From Daucus carota subsp. sativus (lineage: Eukaryota; Streptophyta; Magnoliopsida; Apiales; Apiaceae), in NCBI RefSeq assembly GCF_001625215.2, contig NC_030387.2, forward strand, positions 1,054,001 to 1,118,000: DNA of 64,000 nucleotides. The letters run 5' to 3'. A model generated the notes under the pieces. The model was not told the origin of the DNA. It made no database searches and saw only the letters and a list, made by a program, of their open reading frames with translations. Positions within the stretch are counted from its first letter, which is position 1, and the number at the start of each line of letters is the position of its first letter. Of the stretch, positions 23,404 through 33,639 are shown in pieces. The translations under genes were made by a program, and so were the position numbers.

Positions 23404-25695
23404 TACTTACACGTAACTATGATTACAGCAAACCAATCAGTGTGAACTCAAGAATATCCAAGTCCTAACTCAACAGCATGGTAAAATACTAGTATAATCT
23501 GTCAAATGACAGCATCTTTAAGTACAAACAACAATAGTCTTTAGCTTTCTAGGCATTTTGAATTACATTAAAAAATCATTCTTGATTTTAGTGATTTTAC
23601 TTTCTTGCAAAATTTGTGGTACTAGATACTACATTGGGAAATGTGAAATATATGAAGATTTAATATAGAAATAGTAGTCAAAAGAAACAGGGTGGAACAT
23701 ACCATAATAATTTTAATGGTCTTAAATACCCTTTCCTATTCTATGAATCTTGCAAGCATGCTCTTCATGTTTGTTGGGTAATTGTGATGATATGGATAGT
23801 GTATGGGCATATATGATTGTTATCAACAAACAGTACCTACCCCAAAGACAACATGCCATCAAAAGTGGTCAAGTCTTGTGATTTCAGTTTGAATTTTCAA
23901 AAGTGCCAACACAATATGCCACTATTTTCTTGTAAATAATTGTATTTTGCAGTGAAAATAACATATACATGTGCTGCTCCTCACTTATATTTCTCCTGCA
24001 TGTGGCAATGTAAATTATAAATAAAATATCTTGTAGATAATAATCACATACATTTTTATCATGTATTTCCAAATTCTCGTTAACCAGATCAAAATCTCGT
24101 GAAATAAAATATAAATGTAAATATAAACATGATCGGATCAATTTTTTATCATAAATCTACGTTTTAATTTCTGTTAACCGGATTGAAATCTCGTAATACA
24201 AAACTCACCAACATATTGTTATCCACAAATGACAAGGGGACTAAAGCAAGGGAACAAGATTTACATTATTTGGTGAAGAAGGCAAACGCCAAACAGCTAG
24301 CAAAGCATGCAAATGCAATATGAATTAAAATAGCAGTCAAAAAGACTTTAACATTATTGAACAAATGAAACACAAAGAGAAATGTTGCACACTTTATGCA
24401 AAAATGATGAAGCTGATGGATCTTTTATCCATCTTTAGTTGCATTGACAACTAAGTGTCATGGTTAGTCAAAATTTATATTCATCATCTTAATGAAACTG
24501 TACTCTTGTCTGCTTTTCACTCATTTCTTTCTTCTTCTTCTTCTTGTTTCAACTGCGCAATAAACAATTCCATAATTGAAGCTGAGCTGGTGCTCAACTG
24601 GACTTAAATATGTCATTCAATATAATTGTTCAAACACTCCTTTGGTTCCACACTTCCCGCCTTTGATTAAACTAATACTATCATTTGTTCTGAGATTTAT
24701 TAGAAATATCACTGCTACAAATCTCTCCTTGTTCTAAAAATCTCTCATTTTTTAAAAAAATCTCTGATTGATTTTTGATTTTTTTTATTAATTTATCGTG
24801 ACACTCCTATTTGACTGAAAATCTTCAATTTATCGGGAAAAATACCCCTACTGGTCTTCCTGTTGTTCTAAAGATCCGGTTTATTAAAATATTCTCGATT
24901 AATTTTAAAGAATTATTTTATAGATTTACCGATTACATCCGATTTTACTTGCAATTCATGATTTATCGAAAAAAATCGCGATAAATACAGGATAAATTCT
25001 CAATCTTATAAGTTAACTGATTAATTCCAATTCCCAAATCTACAATCATGTCTTCCTATGGTTGAACCCTATTCCGATACGAACTCGATTCATACTAACA
25101 CAAAAAATACCAACACCTACCGATATAAACGATTAATTAAGACATAAAATATTAGCTTTACTGAATTTTTTTTCCCTATTACACTATCAATTTGGTCCTT
25201 GATCATGTCATGATCTAGATCAGTGTAAGAAGAGATTAATACTCTAAAAAAAATGTTATTCTATTTAATTAATCACTAGTGTTATACCAAACCCCATTAG
25301 AAGGGTAAAAGGAAAGGTTAAGATGGTGTTAAAGCGAGAAATCTCACTTAATCTCATTATAAAGTTGAAAGTTAATCAAATGCTAAAGTGAGATTAAGTG
25401 GAGCACTTGTCTAGTTAATTAGCACAAAACATATCGAATCCAATGGATTTTGTTTTAATCAGTTGGTCGCCTTTCTTTAGAATATTTGTTTGCAAAGCAA
25501 ATTTCGATCTAGGGACTCTTCTTGCTCTAATATATCGTCGTAAATAACACATAATTCGTCCTGGACTCCTTGTGCCGGTATAATTTTTCTTCTTTTTCTT
25601 CTTTTTTTAACGTAGGAGTCCGCCGCCGCTACCTTGGATGCCAATGTAATTTCATGCGAACTCAAACCGAAAGATTTTTATTATTTTCAGATACC
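23404..25695. other. Gene-poor AT-rich spacer
   Basis: About 2.3 kb without a convincing gene. A minus-strand frame at 25477-25665 (62 codons, with KKRRKRRK) has no recognisable family and no gene structure around it. Degenerate TCGCGAT/AATCTC repeats near 24700-25020 may be an old miniature element whose ends I cannot place. Confidence 0.45.
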
Positions 25696-26087
25696 TAGGT
25701 CTTGTAATTTGAGTCGGGTTGCTCGCAAGCAGCTCGAGCTCGAACTCGTTTAATAAGATTTGACTCGGCTCGAACTCGAATAAAATTATATATTCGTTTA
25801 ATTAAGTGAGACGGTTGGACTCGACTCATGAAATGAAACGAGACGAGTTTGTGTAGAAATTTAGTATCGATTAAGTGTAAAATTAAATGAGCCGACTCGA
25901 CCGACTCGTTAAAACCGGCTCATTTAGCTATACGAGCGGGCTCAACTCGTAATATTAAACTAGTCGAGTTCGGACTAAAGTTTCGGCTTGATTAAATTAA
26001 ACGAGCCGGCCCATCTGACTCGTTTAACCTCGACTCAAATTACACCCAGCTCGAAACTCAGTTCGCTCATCCCGAATTACAGCCCTA
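25696..26087. mobile_element. hAT-type GAGCTCG-rich element
   Basis: Ends TAGGTCTTGTAATTTGAG and (inverse) TAGGGCTGTAATTCGGGATG, with palindromic GAGCCGACTCG-type interior. Flanks CAGATACC and CATATACT match at 6 of 8 bases, an aged duplication. Same family as 9273 and 12932. Confidence 0.6.
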
Positions 26088-26201
26088 CATATACTTAAAT
26101 ATTATTCATATAAAAAAATTTATTTTCAAATATTATATATACGCAATGAGAAATGTAACTGATACTGTAATAATAATACCCGAGACATCCCGCCAAACCT
26201 C

Positions 26202-26213
26202 GCTCTGATACCA
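26202..26213 (-). other. Retrotransposon primer binding site (minus strand)
   Basis: On the minus strand it reads TGGTATCAGAGC, complementary to the 3' end of plant initiator tRNA-Met, the usual primer site. It lies next to the LTR at 26214-26677. Confidence 0.7.
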
Positions 26214-26677
26214 TGTAGGGAACCATTCTCTCTAAAATCTTAAGGTGTTAGAGGAGACCCTTTTATGAATATTATTCTTTAACAAATTATAATTGTCATT
26301 GTCACTATCGATTATGTGTAACAGGGGTACATTTACCTCCACTGAATCTCGAGTTCTCGAAAACAAATATTAAGAGAATGATGTAAGAAGAATAAAATTG
26401 GTTGAAATAGCATACATGTATCGGCTACAAAATGCGTGGAGAATTTTATTGTTAACCGACACATTGTTGAGGCTCGCAAGTGTCGGTTATAGTATAATAA
26501 TAGTTTCACCAACCAAGCCCAAGTCATCTCCATCAAGCAGGAAAGAGTCATTTCATAACATTACTTATTTACAATTTCTACATACAACACAAACTTTAGA
26601 CAAATGGACATATCGTTTTTCTTTCATGCGTGTTGGAACTTTAGGAAAGACTCTTTGGTAATGGATACATCCCCACA
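26214..26677 (-). repeat. LTR of a truncated LTR retrotransposon
   Basis: It begins TGTAGGGA and ends TCCCCACA, an inverted terminal pair with TG...CA borders, about 464 bp, directly beside the primer binding site. On the minus strand it is therefore a 5' LTR followed by about 120 bp of leader (26202 down to 26088), cut off by the hAT-like element. No gag or pol remains. The superfamily cannot be decided. Confidence 0.6.
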
Positions 26678-27369
26678 ATCTTAAATTTTGAAAGATGATG
26701 AGATTGATCTTAATTCTTAACCACCAAACCACCATTTTTTATTTGGTTGATGAAGGACTTCGTTTATTGGTACTTGCTTTCACGGTTGTATAATGTTTGG
26801 CGGGGGCGGATCCAGGATTTAATTCCTACCCGGGCTGGAGTTAAAAAGACTCAATAAAAAAAAATAGATAATTTCGGGTGAAATTGTTTAATAACTTTAA
26901 AAAAGACTCAATGAAATTGTTTACAATTTCGTAGGTTGTCGCTTCACGGTTTTGTAGAGTTGTGGTCATGTAAGTTTGAATTATTTGTATCAGTTGTTAA
27001 ATTTATAAGTTAACTTATATATAAAGAGTAAAGTTCTCACTTCTCGCTGCTTTTCATCGAAAATCTCCAAAACATGTATGTTCATAACTTTGCGAATCAT
27101 ATTATATGAAAATTATTGTTAACTAAAAATCTTGGAAAATCACAAAATATGTCTAACTTGCAAATTTTTGTTTTATTTTTGATGAAATAGAACTATTGGT
27201 GTAATATTGACTCCGAATAAGTCTTTGAAATGCTTCTGAAATAGATTTCAGGTATGAGTTATAAGGATGCTTTCACTCATCCTTTATAAAAGATTTTTTT
27301 TTATAATTTTTTGGTTTCAGAAGAGAAAAGCCCCAGATATCACAAAACACACAAGTAATGCCCATAATA
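26678..27369. other. Gene-free spacer
   Basis: AT-rich sequence without a gene. Two short AAAAAGACTCAATgAAA-like repeats occur near 26840-26920. Nothing else stands out. Confidence 0.45.
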
Positions 27370-27570
27370 ACAGAGTTGGAAAAAAATAACCACGAATATC
27401 ATTTATTAACTCTAAATAATCTAGCGTTTCGATTTTGAAAAACGCTAGATAGTCTAGCGTTCCATTAATATGTTCTTTTAGCCCAATGGAAAAACGCTAG
27501 ATAGTCTAGCGTTCTATTAATCTGTTCTATTAATTTGTTCTTTTAGCCCAATGGAACGCTACCAGCAGTC
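27370..27570. repeat. CTAGCGTT-family repeat fragment, copy C
   Basis: It shares GGAAAAAAATAACC...AATATCATTTATTAAC and the palindromic AAAACGCTAGATAGTCTAGCG with the elements at 9195 and 10470. The AACGCTAGATAGTCTAGCGT block is tandemly repeated. Borders uncertain. Confidence 0.5.
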
Positions 27571-28009
27571 TGTTCTTTTAAACTCTTTCTAACTCCGCAT
27601 AAAGTGGACGATACTCATATAGACCGGTACCTGTGGTACGTGAGGTTCATGATATTTTTAGTTCATAGTTTACAAAATATATTCTATAATAAAGTTCAAT
27701 AAATTTGTGTGATGATTAGAACAAAACCAATTGTATTTCAAAAAAAAAAAAAAAAAAACCAATTGTTAATGTGATTTAATCTGATTTTTTATTTTTCAAG
27801 TGGATTTTTTCCACATTATCAGAGAAATTAATATGAACCAATTGAAGTTCGAAGATTGGACTAGGTATGAATTTTACATATTTAGACAACATAATTAAGA
27901 GAAAAAAGACTGCAGTGAAATAAAAAACTTCTTTAATATAGAAAATTAAAAATAATGATAATATCGAAAAAGAATTAAATTTAAAATTATAGTTGTTTTC
28001 ATACAGGGT

Positions 28010-28197
28010 TTGTCTAGTGTGTGTGCTCATGGGCACATCGCACATGCTAAGCGCGGAATTTAATATGTTTGGAAGATTTTGATTGGTGTAGTTGTTGTAT
28101 TTGCAGGGGGTCCACCATTATTAAGATATGAGAACCAATCAAAATCTCCTAAACTTATAAAATTCCGCGCTTAGCGCCCATGAGCCCACACTAGAAA
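28010..28197. mobile_element. Short TIR element (MITE) of unknown superfamily
   Basis: Left TCTAGTGTGTGTGCTCATGG...CTAAGCGCGGAATTT is inverted at the right (AAATTCCGCGCTTAGCG...CCATGAGCCCACACTAGA), about 45 bp per arm. Borders are accurate to a few bases. No clear duplication of flanking bases. Confidence 0.65.
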
Positions 28198-28223
28198 AAC
28201 CGTTTCATATAAAACGGTTTAGA

Positions 28224-28748
28224 GCTAGCCCCATTAATTTGGCATCTAAGATAACCGGACCGAACCGTGTAAATTCGGTTCGGTTCGGTCCTAATTTTCT
28301 GAAAGTTCGGTCCATTCGGTCCGGACCGAATAGACCGAAATAAAGTTCGGTCCGGTCCGTAAAAAAATATTTCGGTCCGGACCGAATTGTCCAAAATATA
28401 TATAATTTTAATTTATATTTATATTATATATGTATCTTATATATTATAATTATAATATCTAGTTTGTAAATTTAATTATATGTATCTTTAATGAATTGGG
28501 GGTGATTAATTAATATGAAAATTTTAAAATAAATCATGAATTTTAGTTTTATTTATAATACTTTTTTATTTTTAAAATAATTTCGGTTCCTTCGGTCCGG
28601 ACCGAACCGAACCGAATTATTTCGGTTCGGTCCGGTTCAGTCCATTATAAAACTTCGGTCCGGTTCGGTCCGAAAAAAATCTAAACTTCGATTATCGGTC
28701 TATTCGGTTCGGTCCAGTTTTGGACCGAACCGACCGAATGCTCACCCC
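28224..28748. mobile_element. hAT-like GGTTCGGTCCGG-rich element
   Basis: Highly palindromic CGGTCCGGACCGAA repeats on both sides of an AT-rich centre. The right end ...GAATGCTCACCCCTAG resembles the GGGGTGAGCATTCGG ends of plant hAT-derived elements; the left end is degenerate. Non-coding. Confidence 0.55.
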
Positions 28749-29109
28749 TAGTCGTAATAATAGAATAAATACAAATATTCTGTCGACGTATAACAATAAT
28801 ACATCTCGAAAATCATAGCATTACGAGATTGAAACAATCTCGCCTCAGAGGATTAATAGCCCGTGAGAATAAGTTTAAAATGATAATTTATGATTTATAG
28901 TGAGCGTGATTGTAAGTACAGAGTTATTATATGTAATTTATGAATTATTAAAAAAAATAATTAATTTAATATATTATTTATTAGTTTGATAAAAAAAATT
29001 TTATCAATGAAATTATAAAAATAGTATAAATTAGGTTGTGATTCATTTTAATTTTGAACCGACAGTTTGATTGTCGTAGGAAATATAATATCACGTCAAA
29101 CAAACTCTA
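28749..29109. other. Gene-free AT-rich spacer
   Basis: No coding, RNA or repeat feature recognised. Confidence 0.4.
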
Positions 29110-29305
29110 CATGAATCTCCCTGCAAGGGTTGATTCAGCCGGTTAAAAGAGGAGATTTGTATCCTATTGGTCACATATTCGACTTCCGAAGGAAAAAGAA
29201 TGTGTGACTATGCCTCCTGGATCAGAGTCTGTCGCTTTGCAGGCTATTACACGAGCTCGTAGGTTTACATAGTACGCATCCGAAAGGTAGCAGCTGCGGG
29301 ATCCT
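29110..29305 (+). mobile_element. SINE-like repeat (tRNA-derived, tentative)
   Basis: GATTCAGCCGGTTAAAAGAGG resembles a Pol III A box and CACATATTCGACTTCCGAAG a B box, about 35 bp apart. The body ends with AGGTTTACATAGTACGCATCC and GGTAGCAGCTGCGGG, which is akin to the tandem motif near 63640-63850. No clear A-tail or target duplication. Confidence 0.4.
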
Positions 29306-29755
29306 AAACTCATCTCAATCGATTAAAATATTCACATGTGAACCTAATGTTTTCGGTCATGGAAGAAACAAATGATTTTGGAGGAATGATTAAGTTTCTA
29401 AGTTGTTGGAAGTTAAGAAGGAAAGGGAAGAGTATCCTAGTCATTTTCCGAATAATTATATACTTCGTGTGGCAACATAATCTTTGTAACATCAGTTGTT
29501 AAGGTGTTAATTCTTGTATTATTATCCATTTGTTTATATGCTTATGTTTGGTGGGTGAGTTGCATCACCTCTCCTCATCCACAATAATCAACTTCTCTTC
29601 CTCCAAAAAAAAATAATTTCATTAGTTTGTAGTATCGAATTTGCAATTTGTTTGTGTAATTGCATTTTCATAGGCCCCTAGCTACAAGCTTAGGAACAAA
29701 TTGACAGTTTGGTGCCTAATCTTAATCATATCCTTGTTATATTGGTTGGATAATA
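29306..29755. other. Gene-free spacer
   Basis: No supported feature. The minus-strand frame of 60 codons here has no family signal. Confidence 0.4.
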
Positions 29756-30057
29756 CTCCCTCCGTCTCAATTTATAGGTCCATTTTGGAATAAACACACA
29801 TATTAAGAAAAAAATTGGTTAAATGGAATCTTATCTCATGTATCATTAATTAGTGCATTGATAAGTGAGAATATTCTTGAGTTTCAAAAAAATCACAATA
29901 AATATGGGGATTTAGTGCATTGAGAAATGAGAATAATGTTGAATTTCAAAAAAATCACAATTAATATGTAGATAAATTTGTATTGAAAGAAGAGAGGGAC
30001 AAGTATTTTGGGACAATTTTTTTCCCAAACTGGACCTATAAATTGAGACGGAGGGAG
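29756..30057. mobile_element. Stowaway MITE with internal duplication
   Basis: Ends CTCCCTCCGTCTCAATTTAT / ATAAATTGAGACGGAGGGAG, TA on both sides. Inside, a block of about 60 bp (TTAGTGCATTGATAAGTGAG to TTTCAAAAAAATCACAAT) occurs twice in tandem. Confidence 0.95.
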
Positions 30058-31514
30058 TAGGATTTTAGTCGTATCTGTTAATCTCATAATTATATGGAGT
30101 TATGATAATCAACTGTTAAACTTGCATTAATATTATTGAATTATTGAAAGTAACAAGACGTGCAGGTGCATGTGTTAACTCCATCCACACAACTTTGGTA
30201 ATCACGTCTAAGTGTCTGTTTGAGAGCACAATTAAAAATTATTATATATTATTCGAAAAATGCTGATAAAAAGTTATTGTTATAAAAATCAGATAATTAT
30301 ATGGTATTTTTCAAAAACATGTAGACTATATTTTTTTTAAAGTACAATTTTTCAGCTAAAAATTACTGATATGAAAATTTGTTTTCAAATTATCAAATAA
30401 TTTTTCGCAGGTTTTCCAGAAAAAAAATATTGTTAACGACTTCTTGTCTGTAACAACAATACCAAACGAGAGTTTAATTAATTTGTGTAGTGAGGTTATG
30501 TTAATTACACGCATGCATGTACGTAGGTGGTAAGCTGATATACTCCATGAGGAAGAAGCCCATAAAGTAAAGGGCTGAGATTTCTTGTCCAAGAGGGCAC
30601 TATAATATATATAATTATTATAAGGCCAGATTGAAGTCATTTCTGCCGGTTAGCTGTTGCTTTCTTATTGCTACCGTTTCTCCTCCTTTGACTTGTACAA
30701 ACCATATGTCCCAGAAAATATATATCGGTAAAATGGTGTGATTCATTAATATTTACGAAAATTTCGATTTTGATTATTTGAGAATGTTGGAAAGGAAAAT
30801 AGTTAAGTATAATTTATTTCGTTTCGTTTTTTTTTCCTAGTTTCCTATAAACTGGACATTCTGTTTTTAAGATAAATATCTTAATGAAAGTTTTGTGAAA
30901 AATGGTGAAATGGGCCAATTGATTTGTTTTCACCACTTGAGTTGTAGAGGCTACAACTATGACAAGCTGATCCAGTCTCTTTATTAATGCCTAATTACGG
31001 CCCATTTCTTTTCAGCCCATAAAAATTAATGGATAAAGTCAATGCTAGTAATGAATAGTCCTTCCACGTGTCTTAGTTGGAACAGAGTGTCTTTAATACA
31101 CATGATGATGATGAGATTTTCTTCAGATATGACTTCTCTATGAGTTTTGATACACATGTATGCATGTGTGTGTGAATTTGACACTAATCTCAGAGACAGA
31201 GTTGTGAAGAACCAAAAACAGAACATGCAGGGATATTAGCGGACACTAATCAGGATGTTTGATAAAAATAATTTTTTATTTTTTTTATAGATATTTGAAT
31301 ATTTTAGAAATTTTTTCAAACACATAAATTGCAGATTTTTTCAAATATATACGACGTCAATTGTAACGGTTACAATCTCAAAAACAACCGTTTCAACTCT
31401 GTTGACAACCAATAATATATTCTACTATTGAATTTGTAAAAAAATAAAATATAAATTATAATTATGAGATGAAACTAACTAGATGTCTCGTATTTTTTTG
31501 ATATTTGGTTTTCG
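30058..31514. other. Gene-poor spacer
   Basis: About 1.45 kb of AT-rich DNA with only short random frames. I see no gene, RNA or clear element border. Confidence 0.45.
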
Positions 31515-31527
31515 ATATATATATATA
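31515..31527. repeat. Short (TA)n flank of TIR element 6
   Basis: ATATATATATATA directly before the element end GAGTATTACTC. The matching tract follows on the other side at 32242-32263. Confidence 0.8.
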
Positions 31528-32241
31528 GAGTATTACTCTAATAGAAACCTCCTTATTCTAGAAACTAAAAACTAAGCTGGAATATCACTAAATCCTAAAG
31601 CAAATACCACTAAATTCTTAAACAACCCCATCTCCACCTCCATCTTCACCAACCCCACCTCCATCTTCACCAACCCCACCTCCACATCCGCCACTGCCAC
31701 CACCTCCGTCGTCGCCTCCTCCATAACCACCACTAGCTCTATGCCGCCTGTCTCTTCCATAACCACCACCTCCATCTCCACCTCCATTATTTCTCTAACA
31801 ACACAATCTCCACCTCCATCTTCACCAGCCCCATCTAGGTCGCTGCTTCAACCTCCTTCAGCCCCGTTCATACTTCTTTCTTCACCTCGGCTCAACTTCA
31901 AAACGCGGCGGAGCCGCCACTATTCCGGCATCGCTCCAACCCCCTATTTCAAGCCGCCCAAACATCCGCTACAATCATCCTCCTCCATCTCCACTTTCAC
32001 CTCCAACATCTCCACCACCGTCACCACCATCTGAATCGAAAACGTCAATAGATCTGGAGCATCTGAGCAAAATCTGGAACATATTAGAGATTCTGGGCAG
32101 TTCCCGCAAGTTTTCACTAATTCCTGCAACACTGATCACTAAATCCTAAAGAGAATATCACTAAATTGTACTGACAATATCACTAACCTGTATTGGTTTC
32201 TAGTTTTTATTTTAAAAGTGGTTTCTATTTGATCATGAGCC
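31528..32241. mobile_element. TA-embedded TIR element 6 with a GC-rich captured-looking core
   Basis: Ends GAGTATTACTCTAATAGAAA and (inverse) GGCTCATGATCAAATAGAAA continue as an imperfect TIR of about 45 bp (TCTAGAAACTAAAAACT / TTTCTAGTTTTTATT), and both ends abut (TA)n. Subterminal AATATCACTAAATCCTAAAG is repeated on the right side (31580 and 32135-32160). The core at 31615-32040 is GC-rich and codon-like, unlike the AT-rich ends, which suggests acquisition of a gene fragment. Confidence 0.75.
31620..31760 (-). pseudogene. Glycine-rich protein fragment inside TIR element 6
   Basis: Read on the minus strand the core gives a run rich in Gly (GGYGGGDDGGGGSGGCGGG), then two VGEDGGG repeats and a stop codon just outside. 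Plant glycine-rich proteins look like this, but low-complexity DNA can mimic it. There is no start, signal peptide or complete gene. Best read as a captured or expanded fragment. Confidence 0.4.
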
Positions 32242-32263
32242 TATATATATATATATATATATA
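32242..32263. repeat. (TA)n flank on the right of TIR element 6
   Basis: TATATATATATATATATATA directly after the element end GAGCC. Confidence 0.85.
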
Positions 32264-33639
32264 CGAACAAACTTATAATATCGACCTAAATTAAATAAGA
32301 GTTGGATCGGATTCAACAAACTCATAATTTCTCAACCTAAATTAAATAAAAGTTAGATGGGATTCAAACTCACCGGTCCTTCCACCATTTAGACAAAGAT
32401 TGTTCACAAAGAAGAAGAAAAAACCAGAAAGAAAAATTGATGAACAAAGACAAAACATAAAAAAAACACAAACACACTAAAACAGAGTTATAGCTATTTA
32501 TATCACTCATTAATCCCTATATATGAAAATAGTAAAATACAATATATTCCCACCTAAACTGACATACCCCAGTCCCCATAATAGTATATTTACACATTTA
32601 ATAATGACAGTGCCATCCAGTACTTATAAGAAAAAATGATCTCACTTTTTTTCTTACATTTCACACTTCTCTTCAGACAATTATTCCTCTTAAACTCTCT
32701 ATTTAAAGTCTTAAACAGCTGTTTTTTTCCTGTCCAAACATTAATTACTGTTCATGTTCTGCTTAATTTCTTTGCCTAAGCCTAACGCCTAATCTGTACT
32801 AGACTTTGCAAGTTACTTACTTCTACACACAGACACACACAATATGTATGATGTATCTGTACATGTGAAGTGAGCACACCCCTTGTCTTAACCTTTATTC
32901 TTTCTCTAAAGTGGTGCTTTTAAGTCAAGATTTGAGGTGGGTTTGACCCATTATTAATCTGGAGGTAAAGTTGCTTAAGTACATTTCATTAGTGATGGAT
33001 TATAGTACTAATCATGGGTTATGTTTACAATGCACTTTTTGTTCTAGTGGTAGGACTCAAGATTCAAGAAAACCCATGTTGGTTTCTTGTACTTGGGTTT
33101 TTGTTTTGGATAGATCCAGTTGATTAAGTGGTAATGCTAGTAACATTAGTTTGGTTTCAAGGTTGATACTTTGTTTGTTTGAATGTAATCATATATTTAT
33201 AGTAATGCATAAGATGTGTAATGTGTGGCAAAAGATTTGTTCTTGAAATGGAAGTCAATGTGAACCTTGAATTTCATTACAATGTAGTAGTAACTTTGAT
33301 GCATTGTTATGAAATTGAATCTTGTTAATTATGCAATCCCTGTTTGTAATGTAGCTGCTATTTGTTATGAACTTTCCCTTTTGAGTTTGATATTGGGTGC
33401 TTATACATTCAGTGGCTGTTTTATTTACTGTTAAATTCAATTTATATGGGATTTGAATTAGTAAATGTATGTCTCTCTTCCTAATTCGATTGCATGGACT
33501 TTCTGGTTATCAGACTCAGGTATCTGGTTTATCTGGTTTATGGTGAAAGCTGAAGAAGCTCGTTCAGATGGTATAGGGCGTATAGCATTGTTTGGAAACT
33601 GTTGATGATACAAACTCGTTGAAAATACCAACAGGATAA
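32264..33639 (+). promoter_or_regulatory. Upstream and leader region of the translocator gene
   Basis: 32280-32375 contains two copies of a 60-bp block (CCTAAATTAAATAA.AGTT...GGATTCAA). From about 32780 the sequence takes on the character of a transcribed leader, with GT-rich intron sequence and probable leader introns before the ATG at 33640. No core promoter can be fixed. Confidence 0.4.

Noticed and set aside
25477..25665. Small basic protein gene on the minus strand
   Set aside because: No family signal, no visible promoter or intron structure, in a gene-poor spacer; left as unproven.
28010..28197. CACTA transposon
   Set aside because: The ends run TAGTG...CACTA, the reverse of the CACTA order, and no 3-bp duplication is clear.
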